A model generated the notes under the pieces. It searched no databases, was not told the DNA's origin, and was given only the letters and a program-made list of their open reading frames with translations. A DNA stretch of 64,000 nucleotides from Oceanicaulis sp052055585 (GTDB lineage: Bacteria > Pseudomonadota > Alphaproteobacteria > Caulobacterales > Maricaulaceae): positions 1,426,001-1,490,000 of the forward strand of contig NZ_CP170485.1 in NCBI RefSeq assembly GCF_052055585.1. Direction: 5' to 3'. A program made the position numbers and the translations under genes. Each line of letters starts with the position of its first letter. Within the stretch, counting starts at the first letter, position 1. Below, in pieces: positions 42,742 to 51,905 of the stretch.

Positions 42742-42829
42742 GGAGGGGTGGCAGAGTGGTCGATTGCGGCGGTCTTGAAAACCGTTGAGCCGCGAGGTTC
42801 CGGGGGTTCGAATCCCTCCCCCTCCGCCA
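42742..42829 (+). tRNA. tRNA-Ser (anticodon UGA)
   Basis: 88 nt including the encoded CCA. Acceptor arms GGAGGGG / CCCCTCC with discriminator G, D-loop GCAGAGTGGT, anticodon stem GCGGT/ACCGT with loop CTTGAAA and anticodon TGA at 42776-42778, a long class II variable arm, and T-loop GGTTCGAATCC. A weak promoter-like TTGTGC-18-TAAACA lies at 42702-42731. Confidence 0.97.
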
Positions 42830-42944
42830 CCCGGGTCCAAAGAAAAGACCTTTTGTCTCATCCCCCAAAAGTCGCGACACCAGGCGCTTCGTCTGTCCCT
42901 CGAAGCCCGATAGACTGCTTGCCTCTTGCTCTGAGGGGAAGCTC

Positions 42945-43646
42945 ATGTCCCGACTTCACAAACATGCCGAACATCATCTTGTGGCCCGAGTGGGCTGGTT
43001 GCGCGCCGCGGTTCTGGGCGCCAATGACGGGATCGTCTCCACCGCCAGCCTGATAGTGGGCGTGAGCGCGGCGTCTGCAGCGACTTCAGATGTGGTGATT
43101 GCGGGCGTCGCCGGCCTGGTTGCCGGGGCGATGTCCATGGCGGCGGGGGAATACGTCTCCGTCAGCTCTCAGTCCGATACCGAACAGGCCGATCTGGCCC
43201 GCGAGCGCGCCGAGCTAAGGGATCAGCCCGAGTTTGAACGCGAAGAGCTGGCCCAGATCTATATGGAGCGAGGCCTGGAAGAAGGGCTGGCGTTTCAGGT
43301 CGCGGATCAGCTGATGGCCAAAGATGCGCTTGGTGCGCATGCCCGAGAGGAACTGGGCATCTCCGAGATCACCACCGCTCGCCCCATTCAGGCTGCCTTC
43401 ACCTCGGCGGCGACCTTTGCGGTGGGGGCCGCCCTGCCCCTTCTGATGGTCTTTCTGATGCCTGTGGAGCTGCTGGCCGTGGGGGTGAGCGTCGCTTCTC
43501 TGCTCTTCCTGGCGCTCCTGGGCGGGATTGGCGCGCGGGTTGGCGGCGCCAACATCTACAAGGCCGCGGCGCGGGTGACATTCTGGGGCGCTGCCGCCAT
43601 GGCGCTCACGGCGGGGATCGGCTCCATGTTTGGCGCAGTCGTGTAA
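42945..43646 (+). CDS. VIT1/CCC1-family metal transporter
   Basis: 233-residue membrane protein. The N-terminal segment LRAAVLGANDGIVSTASLIVGV and AGAMSMAAGEYVSVSSQ are hallmarks of the VIT/Nodulin-21 family, which moves Fe2+ or Mn2+. A Glu-rich cytoplasmic metal-binding region (residues about 80-135) separates two pairs of helices; the fifth helix is at the end. GAGGGGA precedes the ATG. No regulator adjacent. Confidence 0.9.
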   Translation: MSRLHKHAEHHLVARVGWLRAAVLGANDGIVSTASLIVGVSAASAATSDVVIAGVAGLVAGAMSMAAGEYVSVSSQSDTEQADLARERAELRDQPEFEREELAQIYMERGLEEGLAFQVADQLMAKDALGAHAREELGISEITTARPIQAAFTSAATFAVGAALPLLMVFLMPVELLAVGVSVASLLFLALLGGIGARVGGANIYKAAARVTFWGAAAMALTAGIGSMFGAVV

Positions 43647-43759
43647 TTTTTTTCTACCTGTTCATCAGCAGCGTGTGTGTCAAAGAACCACGCTTCACAG
43701 CCCATATACGATCTGAGAGTCAGGCGCTCGCGCCAAGGCTGCCTTGAAGGATATCCGCC

Positions 43760-45247
43760 ATGTATGAAGACCGCGTCCGTCGTCAGGACCTGATGGATCG
43801 TATTGTCAGCGCCGAAGAAGCCGCCGCCATGATCAAGGACGGCATGATGGTGGGGATGAGCGGTTTCACCCGCGCGGGCGAGGCCAAGGCTGTGCCCATG
43901 GCGCTGGCTGAACGGGCCAAGTCCGATCCGCTCCAGATCAGCCTGATCACCGGCGCGTCGCTCGGCAATGATCTCGACAAATCCCTGATGGAGGCGCACG
44001 TCCTCAAGCGTCGTATGCCGTTTCAGGCCGACCCGGCGCTGCGTAAGGCTATCAATGCCGGCGAAGTCATGTTCGTTGATCAGCACCTGTCCGAGACGGT
44101 CGAGATGCTGCGCACGCGCCAGCTTGGCCCGGTGGATGTCGCCATTGTCGAGGCTGTCGCCATCACCGAGCAGGGCGGCATCATTCCCACCACGTCTGTC
44201 GGCAACTCCGCCAGCTTCGCCATTCTGGCCGAAAAGGTGATCGTCGAGATCAACCTCAACCAATCCCACAATCTTGAAGGTCTGCACGACATCTTCATCC
44301 CCACCCGACGTCCTGTGCGGATGCCGATCCCGATCGTATCGCCCGAAAGCCGTGTGGGCATGCCCTTCATCCCGATCGACCCGGACAAGATTGCGGCGAT
44401 TGTCATTTCAGAGAAGCTCGACAGCTCCGCTCCGGTCGCCGATCCTGATGACGAGACCCGCGCCATCGCCGGTCATCTGACCGAACTGCTCAAGCATGAG
44501 GTGAAGCTGGGCCGTCTGACGAACACGCTGCAGCCCCTGCAGGCCGGTATTGGCAATATCGCCAACGCCGTGATGCACGGCCTGATCGATACGCCTTTCC
44601 ATAATCTCAAAATGTATTCCGAGGTTCTGCAGGACTCTACGTTTGACCTGATTGATGCGGACAAGCTCGACTTTGCGTCCGGCTCGTCCTTCACCCTGTC
44701 ACAGGATCGCTATCATCAGGTGATGGCGGATTTCGGGCGTTACAAGTCCAAGCTGATCCTGCGACCGCAAGAAATCTCCAACCACCCCGAAGTCGTGCGC
44801 CGACTGGGCATCATCTGCATTAACACGGCGCTCGAGTTCGACATCTACGGCAACGTCAATTCTACCCATGTGGCGGGCACCCAGATGATGAACGGCATTG
44901 GCGGTTCAGGCGATTTCGCCCGCAATGGCCATATGTCGATCTTCGTGACCAAGTCCACAGCCAAGGGCGGCGGCATCTCCTCGGTCGTGCCCATGGTCAG
45001 CCATGTGGACCATAACGAGCATGATGTGGACATCCTGATCACCGAACACGGCCTGGCGGATTTGCGAGGTCTTGCCCCGCGTGAGCGCGCGCCGCTGGTC
45101 ATCCAAAACTGTGCGGACCCCGCCTATCGCGATCATCTGCAGGACTATTACGACCGTGCGCTCAAACGCGGCGGTCATACGCCTCATCTTCTGGAAGAGG
45201 CATTGTCCTGGCATGTGCGCCTAACCGAAACCGGCCGGATGAATTGA
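43760..45247 (+). CDS. aarC: Succinyl-CoA:acetate CoA-transferase type enzyme
   Basis: 495 residues, class I CoA-transferase of the acetyl-CoA hydrolase/transferase family. The order and text of motifs closely follow Acetobacter AarC: SGFTRAGEAKAVP, LITGASLGNDLD, EAVAITEQGGIIPTTSVGNS, YSEVLQD with the catalytic Glu288, MMNGIGGSGDFARNG and TEHGLADLRGL. It would move CoA between succinyl-CoA and acetate, linking acetate activation to the TCA cycle. Monocistronic, with its own 113-base upstream region. Confidence 0.88.
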   Translation: MYEDRVRRQDLMDRIVSAEEAAAMIKDGMMVGMSGFTRAGEAKAVPMALAERAKSDPLQISLITGASLGNDLDKSLMEAHVLKRRMPFQADPALRKAINAGEVMFVDQHLSETVEMLRTRQLGPVDVAIVEAVAITEQGGIIPTTSVGNSASFAILAEKVIVEINLNQSHNLEGLHDIFIPTRRPVRMPIPIVSPESRVGMPFIPIDPDKIAAIVISEKLDSSAPVADPDDETRAIAGHLTELLKHEVKLGRLTNTLQPLQAGIGNIANAVMHGLIDTPFHNLKMYSEVLQDSTFDLIDADKLDFASGSSFTLSQDRYHQVMADFGRYKSKLILRPQEISNHPEVVRRLGIICINTALEFDIYGNVNSTHVAGTQMMNGIGGSGDFARNGHMSIFVTKSTAKGGGISSVVPMVSHVDHNEHDVDILITEHGLADLRGLAPRERAPLVIQNCADPAYRDHLQDYYDRALKRGGHTPHLLEEALSWHVRLTETGRMN

Positions 45248-45260
45248 AGATAGCGAGGCG

Positions 45261-46472
45261 CTAGAACTGGCTTTCAAAGCTGGCTTGGGCGGCGGCGTAG
45301 GCGCTTGCCCAAGCCCATTGGAAATTATACCCGCCGAGCCAGCCGGTGACGTCCACGCATTCGCCAATGAAGTACAGGCCCGGAACCTTGCGGCTTTCCA
45401 TGGTCTTGGACGAAAGCCCGTCCGTGTCGACACCGCCCCGCGTTACCTCGGCGGTGCGCCAGCCTTCCGTGCCTGAAGGCTTGAGCCGCCAGTCCGACAG
45501 GGTTGTCGCCAGCGCTTCAAGGTCAGCGTGAGATACATCCGCCAGCCTTGGCCAGTCAGGCAGTAGGCCGGTTCCCGCAAGGTGCTCGGTGAGGCGCTTG
45601 GGAAGAACAGCCTCCAGCGCCTTGGTCAGCGACTTCATAGGCATGTCGCGCTTGAGAGCCTTGAGCGCTTCAGCGCCAGAACGCCCGGCGAACAGATCGA
45701 TGCTGATCTCTTCTCCCGCAGACCAGTAGGACGAAATTTGCAGGATCGAGGGGCCGGACAGGCCGCGATGGGTGAACAGCATCGCCTCTTCAAACCGGCC
45801 CTCGCCTGCACGGGCCACCACCTGCGTTGCAACCCCTGACAGGCTCGCAAACTGTTCCTTGATCTGGCCTTCAAAGGTCAGCGGGACCAGAGCGGGTTCG
45901 GGGGTGATCACCTCATGGCCGAAATGCCGCGCAAGATCATAGGCGAAACTGCTGGCACCGATCTTTGGAATGGAAAGCCCGCCGGTCGCAACGATCAGGC
46001 GTTGGGCTTTCACCGGTCCTTGGGAGGTGTCGAGATGAAAGACGCTATCGGTATGGCGCACGGCGATGATCTCGATACCCAGCTTGAGCACTGCGCCCAT
46101 GGCTTTCATCTCGTCGAGCAGCATCTGGATGATCGCGCCGGACTTCTGGTCACAGAAGAGCTGGCCCAGGGTCTTCTCCTGCCAGCTCAGGCCATGCCGC
46201 TCCATCAACGCCAGAAAATCAGATGGCGTGTATCGGGCGAGCGCTGACTTGGCGAAATGCGGATTGCGGGACAGAAAGTTCGACGCCTTTGTGCCCAGGT
46301 TTGTGAAGTTGCATCGGCCGCCGCCGGAGATGCGGATTTTCTCGGCGGGTTTGCCGGAATGATCCAGCACCTGAACAGACAGGCCCATCGCGCCGGCTTG
46401 TCCGGCGTAGAAAAGACCTGCAGCCCCCGCCCCCAAGACAATGGCGTCATATGTTTCGGGCTTCTGGGTCAT
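45261..46472 (-). CDS. HI0933-family FAD-dependent oxidoreductase
   Basis: 403 residues. FAD-binding VLGAGAAGLFYAGQAG (Gly14-x-Gly16), KIRISGGGRCNFTN, the LIVATGG strand and the C-terminal VPGLYFIGECVDVTGWLGGYNFQWAWASG-like segment identify the BaiN/YhiN-like family of predicted flavoproteins. The reaction is not established for most members. ATG 46472 gives the normal N-terminus; a longer frame lacks support. Divergent from the FAH gene. Confidence 0.85.
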   Translation of the reverse strand: MTQKPETYDAIVLGAGAAGLFYAGQAGAMGLSVQVLDHSGKPAEKIRISGGGRCNFTNLGTKASNFLSRNPHFAKSALARYTPSDFLALMERHGLSWQEKTLGQLFCDQKSGAIIQMLLDEMKAMGAVLKLGIEIIAVRHTDSVFHLDTSQGPVKAQRLIVATGGLSIPKIGASSFAYDLARHFGHEVITPEPALVPLTFEGQIKEQFASLSGVATQVVARAGEGRFEEAMLFTHRGLSGPSILQISSYWSAGEEISIDLFAGRSGAEALKALKRDMPMKSLTKALEAVLPKRLTEHLAGTGLLPDWPRLADVSHADLEALATTLSDWRLKPSGTEGWRTAEVTRGGVDTDGLSSKTMESRKVPGLYFIGECVDVTGWLGGYNFQWAWASAYAAAQASFESQF

Positions 46473-46595
46473 CGCGCGTCCGGTCAGGGTAAGGAACGAA
46501 ATCGGTATGCGCAGCGTAATAAGAACAGCCTGCATTTCCACGCAAGCGGAGCCTGCCTAAACTGTCTGCGAATCCCGACGTGAAGGAGCCTCGTC

Positions 46596-47270
46596 ATGAC
46601 CGCTTATGTGATCAACCCGCCGGTTGAAACGCTTGTCCCGGTGGAAGGCGGCGGTCAGTTTCCGGTGAGGCGGATTTACTGTGTGGGGCGCAATTACGCC
46701 GATCATGCCAGGGAAATGGGCGCGGACCCTGATCGTGAAGCCCCCTTCTTCTTTTCCAAGCCCCGTGACGCCGTCGCGACCCGCCCTGAAATCGCCTACC
46801 CGCCCGCCACTCAGGACCTCCATCATGAGGTCGAGCTGGTTCTGGCGCTCGGAGCAGGCGGATCTGATCTCAGTCCGGAACGCGCGAAAATGCTCATCTA
46901 TGGTGCAGCCGTGGGTGTGGACCTGACCCGCCGCGACCTTCAAGCCGAAGCCAAGAAAGCGGGCCGTCCCTGGGATTCTTCCAAAGGCTTTGACCAGTCT
47001 GCGCCCATTGGCCTGATCCGTCCGGGACAGGCGCCTGAAAGCGGCGCGATCAGCCTGAGCGTCAATGGTGAAACCCGCCAGTCTGGAGATCTGGAGCAGA
47101 TGATCTGGTCGAGCGCAGAGGTGATCGCACACCTGTCGGGCCTGTTCCGCCTTGAACCTGGCGACCTCATCTATACCGGCACGCCCGCAGGCGTTGGTCC
47201 GGTGAGCGTGGGCGATCAAGTGGAAGCCTCCGCCTCAAACCTGCCGCCCTTGCGCTTCACGCTCGTCTGA
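46596..47270 (+). CDS. Fumarylacetoacetate hydrolase family protein
   Basis: 224 residues, single FAH domain. CVGRNYADHAREMG, metal ligands Glu78 and Glu80 in HHEVELVLALG and Asp109 in GVDLTRRDLQ, and the C-terminal YTGTPAGVGPV are intact. Members hydrolyse fumarylpyruvate, acylpyruvates or decarboxylate oxaloacetate; the closest group by length is FAHD1/fumarylpyruvate hydrolase. GAAGGAG lies eight bases before the ATG. It is near kynA, but an aromatic-acid role is only suggestive. Confidence 0.87.
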   Translation: MTAYVINPPVETLVPVEGGGQFPVRRIYCVGRNYADHAREMGADPDREAPFFFSKPRDAVATRPEIAYPPATQDLHHEVELVLALGAGGSDLSPERAKMLIYGAAVGVDLTRRDLQAEAKKAGRPWDSSKGFDQSAPIGLIRPGQAPESGAISLSVNGETRQSGDLEQMIWSSAEVIAHLSGLFRLEPGDLIYTGTPAGVGPVSVGDQVEASASNLPPLRFTLV

Positions 47271-47726
47271 TCAGCCTAGCGCCAGCCAGGATCTGAAATT
47301 GGACAGGATGCGCAGCACGCCGAGTGCGGGCAGAAGGAAGGTCACGATCAGGGCGAGCTGATTGGCCCAGGGCTCTTGCGCCAGACCGGCGAAGAACAAT
47401 CCCATGGTGATCGCGATAACGCCGATGAAGACTGCCAGCGGCAACAGCATGAAGTTGATGGCGAAGAGGGTGAACACCCCCATCCGGGCCATCTGACCGT
47501 CTATGCGGACGGCCATCAGCAGGCGATTGAACAGAAGTCGGCCCGTATACAGTTCAACGTCAGCGTCGTTGCGGCAGATCTCCAGACGACCGTCGAGATT
47601 CTCGGGAAGGATGAGGCTGTTGAGTGTTCTGCGTCCAACGCCCACCGAGGCGCGCTTGATGAGCGGCAGATTGGTCACGCCGAAACCACTGCTCATGCCG
47701 TTTATGATGCCTTTGAAGACGGCCAT
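47271..47726 (-). CDS. Small membrane protein, unknown
   Basis: 151 residues, not recognised. The first half is soluble and contains ENLDGRLEICRNDADVELY. The second half has two long hydrophobic helices (MGVFTLFAINFMLLPLAVFIGVIAITMGLFF and LALIVTFLLPALGVLRIL region). GAGGA precedes ATG 47726. Its stop abuts the stop of the FAH gene, and it is divergent from kynA. Confidence 0.6.
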   Translation of the reverse strand: MAVFKGIINGMSSGFGVTNLPLIKRASVGVGRRTLNSLILPENLDGRLEICRNDADVELYTGRLLFNRLLMAVRIDGQMARMGVFTLFAINFMLLPLAVFIGVIAITMGLFFAGLAQEPWANQLALIVTFLLPALGVLRILSNFRSWLALG

Positions 47727-47870
47727 GTTATATCCTCATTCATCAAGTCATTGCTTTTATTGCATAAAGAGCTGAACCCCGAGTGAATGCGGCTATGGCG
47801 AAGAGAGGCGGCGCGGCTTGCCCGTCTGCGCGGTCCTGTCTACATGCGGGGCGGTGCGAAAGGACAAGCC

Positions 47871-48719
47871 ATGAGCGATCAGTTCAAGACATCGGTGGAC
47901 CTGCAGGGCGAGGATATTCACTGGGATCCCGATGACGGCCTGTCCTATGGCCGGTATCTGGGTCTGGATCAGGTCCTCGGCGCCCAGACCCCCCTGACCG
48001 ACCAGCATGACGAGATGATGTTCATCATCATCCATCAGGCGTCGGAACTCTGGCTGAAACTTTGCCTGCATGAGCTCGACGGCGCCCTCACCCATTTGCA
48101 GAACGATGAAGTGCGCCCGGCGATGAAGATGCTCGCCCGGATCGCCCGCATTCAGGAGCAGCTGACCCAGTCCTGGTCTGTCCTGTCCACCATGACGCCG
48201 GCTGACTATCTGAAATTCCGCGACGCTCTGGGGCAAAGCTCGGGCTTTCAGAGCCACCAGTATCGCATTCTCGAATACCGCCTTGGCAACAAGAACGCCG
48301 CGCTGTCGCGCGTCTTCGCCAATGAGCCCGAAGCCCATGCAGCCGTCACCGCCGCGCTGAACGCGCCCTCGCTTTATGATGAGACGCTCAAGCTCGCCGC
48401 GCGTCAGGGCGCGAAAGTTCCCGCCCATCTTCTGGAGCGTGACTGGTCGCAATCCTACGAGCCGTCCGCCGAGATCGAAGCCCTGTGGCGCGAAGTCTAT
48501 CTCGACACGACGCGCTGGTGGGAGCTCTACGAGTTCGCCGAAAAGCTGGTCGACCTGGAACAAAAGTTCCAGCAATGGCGCTTCAATCATATGAAAACGG
48601 TCGAGCGCATTATCGGTTTCCGCCGCGGCACCGGCGGCTCTGGCGGGGTCAGCTATCTCGTGAAAGCGCTCGATCTGCGGCTCTTTCCCGAGCTGTGGAC
48701 CGTCCGCACCCAACTCTGA
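47871..48719 (+). CDS. kynA: Tryptophan 2,3-dioxygenase
   Basis: 282-residue haem enzyme that opens the indole ring of tryptophan to N-formylkynurenine. LSYGRYLGLDQVLGAQ, the substrate-site IHQASELWLKL (His55), FQSHQYRILEYRLGNK and the haem-ligand segment FNHMKTVERIIGFRRGTGGSGG are all present. ATG 47871 has AAAGGA upstream and starts the conserved domain. No kynurenine formamidase or kynureninase is adjacent. It is followed by a RAM-domain protein and serine dehydratase. Confidence 0.95.
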   Translation: MSDQFKTSVDLQGEDIHWDPDDGLSYGRYLGLDQVLGAQTPLTDQHDEMMFIIIHQASELWLKLCLHELDGALTHLQNDEVRPAMKMLARIARIQEQLTQSWSVLSTMTPADYLKFRDALGQSSGFQSHQYRILEYRLGNKNAALSRVFANEPEAHAAVTAALNAPSLYDETLKLAARQGAKVPAHLLERDWSQSYEPSAEIEALWREVYLDTTRWWELYEFAEKLVDLEQKFQQWRFNHMKTVERIIGFRRGTGGSGGVSYLVKALDLRLFPELWTVRTQL

Positions 48720-48732
48720 TCAGGAGGCGCAC

Positions 48733-48999
48733 ATGCGCAGCTTTTACATCTTTATCAAATGCGAGCTGGGTCGCACCTATGACGTGGCTTCCGCCATTGT
48801 CGATACGGTCAGCGAGACGCGCCAGGTGCATTCGGTCTCGGGCGAATTTGATCTTCTGGCGCAGTTTGCGGTCGAGGATGACGCCGATATCGGTCGCTTC
48901 GTGAATAAGTCCGTCCAGACGATTTCAGGCGTCAAGGACACCCAGACCCTGATCTGTTTCAACGCCTTCACGCCTGATCGCGGACAAGGGCTGGATTAA
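48733..48999 (+). CDS. Stand-alone Lrp/AsnC ligand-binding (RAM) domain protein
   Basis: 88-residue protein comprising only the C-terminal effector domain of Lrp/AsnC regulators (FYIFIKCELGRTYDVASAIV, VHSVSGEFDLLAQFAV, KDTQTLICFNAF). There is no helix-turn-helix. Stand-alone RAM proteins bind amino acids and can modulate partners. Its place between kynA and sdaA, 13 and 3 bases away, suggests sensing of tryptophan or serine in one operon. Confidence 0.85.
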   Translation: MRSFYIFIKCELGRTYDVASAIVDTVSETRQVHSVSGEFDLLAQFAVEDDADIGRFVNKSVQTISGVKDTQTLICFNAFTPDRGQGLD

Positions 49000-49002
49000 A
49001 CC

Positions 49003-50388
49003 ATGCATTTTGGCGTTTTCGACCTCTTCAAGATCGGCGTCGGCCCCTCGAGCTCGCACACTGTCGGGCCCATGAAGGCTGCGCGTCTGTTCCTGGAACG
49101 CGTCAGCGAGGCGCATGGCCTTGAGACGGTCACCCGCGTTCAGGCCGAGGCGTATGGCTCACTGGCGCTGACCGGGTCGGGCCACGCCACGGACAAGGCG
49201 ATCTTGTGGGGGCTGGAAGGCGTGACGCCTGAAGGCGCGGATCCTGATGCCTTGCCGGCCCGGATTGATCGCATCCTGGCGGATAAAACGATCCGGTTGC
49301 TCGATACGCATGAGATCACCTTTGACCGAAAAGAGGATCTGCTGTTCCGCGGCGAGAAGCGCCTTCCCTTCCACTCAAACGCGATGAAATTCATAGCGTT
49401 TGACAAAGAGGGTGAAGTGTTGCGCGAAGAAGTCTGGTACTCGATCGGCGGCGGTTTCGTCATTGATGAAGCCGAGGCGGGACGCAATTCGGCGGCGGAA
49501 GCGCTTAAGGGCGAGCCCTATCCTTTCAACTCTTGCGACGAACTTTTAGAGATCTGCGACCGCGAAGGTCTGACCATCCCCGAACTGATGATGGCCAATG
49601 AAACCGCTTTCCGTGAAGAAGGCGAAGTCCGGAACTGGATCGGCAAGGTCACTGAAACCATGGAGGCCTGCATTGATCGCGGCCTCGGCCAGCGCGGTGA
49701 ATTGCCAGGGGGTCTGAACGTGAAACGTCGTGCGCCGGTGATGCGAGAAAAGCTGATGGCGGAAGCCGCACGCGCCGAGACTGACCCCCTCGCCTCCATG
49801 GAATGGGTGAATCTCTGGGCCATGGCGGTCAATGAAGAGAACGCGGCGGGCGGCAAGGTCGTAACCGCGCCGACCAATGGCGCGGCGGGGATTATCCCGG
49901 CAGTGCTGCGCTATTACGACCGCCACCATCGCCGCTCCAATGATCCGGACGCCATTGCACGCTTCTTCCTGACCTCCGCCGCCATTGGCGCGCTCTACAA
50001 GCAGAACGCCTCTATCTCGGGCGCGGAAGCGGGCTGTCAGGGTGAAGTGGGCGTCGCGTGTTCCATGGCTGCTGGCGGGCTCGCCGCGGCGCTGGGCGGC
50101 ACGAACCGTCAGATCGAGAACGCCGCCGAAATCGCCATGGAGCACAATCTGGGCCTGACGTGCGACCCGGTCGGCGGGCTGGTCCAGATCCCCTGCATCG
50201 AGCGCAACGCCATCGGCGCGATCAAGGCGATCAACGCCGCGCGCCTGGCGCTGATGAGCCAGGATGCCGATTACAAGGTGTCGCTTGATCAGGTCATCGA
50301 AACCATGGCCCAGACCGCGGCGGACATGAATGACAAGTACAAGGAGACGTCGACCGGCGGTCTCGCGGTGAACGTGCCGGTGTGTTGA
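49003..50388 (+). CDS. sdaA: L-serine ammonia-lyase (iron-sulfur type)
   Basis: 461-residue [4Fe-4S] serine dehydratase, beta and alpha domains fused: N-terminal FKIGVGPSSSHTVGPMKAA, then VTAPTNGAAGIIPAVL, CQGEVGVACSMAAGGL and GLTCDPVGGLVQIPCIERN with the cluster Cys residues. Converts serine to pyruvate and ammonia. Three bases after the RAM gene; a terminator follows. Confidence 0.95.
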   Translation: MHFGVFDLFKIGVGPSSSHTVGPMKAARLFLERVSEAHGLETVTRVQAEAYGSLALTGSGHATDKAILWGLEGVTPEGADPDALPARIDRILADKTIRLLDTHEITFDRKEDLLFRGEKRLPFHSNAMKFIAFDKEGEVLREEVWYSIGGGFVIDEAEAGRNSAAEALKGEPYPFNSCDELLEICDREGLTIPELMMANETAFREEGEVRNWIGKVTETMEACIDRGLGQRGELPGGLNVKRRAPVMREKLMAEAARAETDPLASMEWVNLWAMAVNEENAAGGKVVTAPTNGAAGIIPAVLRYYDRHHRRSNDPDAIARFFLTSAAIGALYKQNASISGAEAGCQGEVGVACSMAAGGLAAALGGTNRQIENAAEIAMEHNLGLTCDPVGGLVQIPCIERNAIGAIKAINAARLALMSQDADYKVSLDQVIETMAQTAADMNDKYKETSTGGLAVNVPVC

Positions 50389-50406
50389 TCTTTCGCTCAT
50401 GATCAT

Positions 50407-50440
50407 GAAAAACCCCGGAGCGAACGCCCCGGGGTTTTTT
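50407..50440. terminator. Bidirectional terminator between sdaA and scoB
   Basis: ACCCCGG...CCGGGGT type stem with A-run before and T-run after (GAAAAACCCCGG to CCCCGGGGTTTTTT), between two convergent genes, so it can end transcripts from both sides. Confidence 0.9.
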
Positions 50441-50461
50441 GTATTCAAACAAGCGAGATTC

Positions 50462-51109
50462 TTAAGCCGCGAGGCTGTCCGCCACCGAGTATTTCGCCTC
50501 GGTGTTTTCTGCGACGTCCTCAAGAGTTACGCCGTCAGCGAGTTCCACGAGCTTGAGGCCGTCCTCGACCACATCGAACACGCCCAGCGTGGTGATGACG
50601 CGGTCCACGCAGCCCTTGCCGGTCAGAGGCAGGGAGCATTCCTTGAGGAGTTTGGTCTCGCCTGCCTTGTTGGTGTGATCCATGATCACCACCACGCGCT
50701 GCACGCCGGCGACGAGATCCATCGCGCCGCCCATGCCCTTGACCATTTTGCCCGGGATCATCCAGTTCGCGATGTCGCCTTTTTCAGACACTTCCATCGC
50801 GCCCAGAATGGACAGGTTGATATGGCCGCCGCGGATCATCGCGAAGCTGTCCGCCGAGCTGAAATAGCTCGTCTTCTTCAGCTCGGTGATGGTCTGCTTG
50901 CCGGCATTGATCAGGTCTGCGTCCACCTCGTCCTCGGTCGGGAACGGGCCCATGCCCAGCATGCCGTTCTCCGACTGCAAGGTGACGTCCATGCCGTCAG
51001 GGATGTGGTTCGCCACCAGCGTCGGAATGCCGATGCCAAGGTTCACGTAAAAGCCGTCCTGCAGCTCTTTCGCCGCGCGTTCAGCCAGTTGTTCTCTGGT
51101 CCAAGCCAT
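50462..51109 (-). CDS. scoB: 3-oxoacid CoA-transferase subunit B
   Basis: 215 residues from ATG 51109, with GGGAGGA upstream. GFYVNLGIGIPTLVANHIP, catalytic Glu47 in TLQSENGMLGMGP and GGHINLSILGAMEVSEKGD identify the B subunit, which carries the catalytic Glu. With ScoA it moves CoA from succinyl-CoA to acetoacetate in ketone body/PHB use. Confidence 0.94.
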   Translation of the reverse strand: MAWTREQLAERAAKELQDGFYVNLGIGIPTLVANHIPDGMDVTLQSENGMLGMGPFPTEDEVDADLINAGKQTITELKKTSYFSSADSFAMIRGGHINLSILGAMEVSEKGDIANWMIPGKMVKGMGGAMDLVAGVQRVVVIMDHTNKAGETKLLKECSLPLTGKGCVDRVITTLGVFDVVEDGLKLVELADGVTLEDVAENTEAKYSVADSLAA

Positions 51110-51125
51110 TCTTCGATCCTCCCGC

Positions 51126-51821
51126 TTAGGCGCGCACAGTGCGTTGCTCGATGCGTTTTTCGAACGTGCCCTGAACAAGGCGTTGAACGAAAATGCCCGG
51201 CGTGTGGATGTGATCGGCGTCAAGCTCGCCGTTCTCGACGATTTCCTCGACCTCGGCGATGGTCACCTTGCCGGCGGTCGCCATCATCGGGTTGAAGTTT
51301 CGTGCGGTCTTGCGAAAGACGAGATTGCCCGCCTTGTCCGCCTTCCAGGCCTTCACGATGGAGATGTCCGCCACAAGGCCGGTTTCCATGATGTAGGTCT
51401 CGCCGTTGAAGTCCTTGTGCTCCTTGCCTTCCGCGACGAGCGTGCCGACGCCCGTCTTGGTGTAGAAGCCCGGAATGCCGGCGCCGCCTGCGCGGATGCG
51501 CTCGGCCAGCGTGCCCTGGGGATTGAACTCCAGCTCCAGCTCGCCGTTCAGATACTGTTTCTCGAAGGTCTTGTTCTCACCCACATAGGAGGAGACCATC
51601 TTCTTGATCTGGCGGGTCTGCAGCAACAGGCCGAGGCCGAAATCATCAACGCCGGCATTGTTGGAGATGACCGTGAGATCCTTCGCACCGCTGTCGCGCA
51701 GCGCCGTGATCAGGTTCTCCGGAATGCCGCACAGGCCGAAGCCGCCCGCCATTACCGTCATGCCGTCAAAAGTGAGCCCGTCTAGGGCTGTTTTTGCGTC
51801 CGGGTAGACTTTGTCCGCCAC
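51126..51821 (-). CDS. scoA: 3-oxoacid CoA-transferase subunit A
   Basis: 231 residues from GTG 51821, which has AAGGAG eight bases upstream; this matches the usual M-DKVYPD start. FDGMTVMAGGFGLCGIPENL (CoA-binding), VISNNAGVDDFGLG and NFNPMMATAGKVTIAEVEEIV are typical. It forms a heteromer with ScoB, encoded 16 bases downstream. Confidence 0.94.
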   Translation of the reverse strand: MADKVYPDAKTALDGLTFDGMTVMAGGFGLCGIPENLITALRDSGAKDLTVISNNAGVDDFGLGLLLQTRQIKKMVSSYVGENKTFEKQYLNGELELEFNPQGTLAERIRAGGAGIPGFYTKTGVGTLVAEGKEHKDFNGETYIMETGLVADISIVKAWKADKAGNLVFRKTARNFNPMMATAGKVTIAEVEEIVENGELDADHIHTPGIFVQRLVQGTFEKRIEQRTVRA

Positions 51822-51905
51822 TGCGCCGTCTCCTTCCCTGAGAGTTTTCAACGCTCGTTTAATTTAGTCCGGCGTTATAGCCGGTTTGCTTCCGAATGCC
51901 AGCCC

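Noticed and set aside
43640..43660. T-run after the VIT gene as a terminator
   Set aside because: No stem precedes the TTTTTTT run.
49546..50523. Leftward open frame opposite sdaA
   Set aside because: Antisense to a complete serine dehydratase and crosses the terminator.
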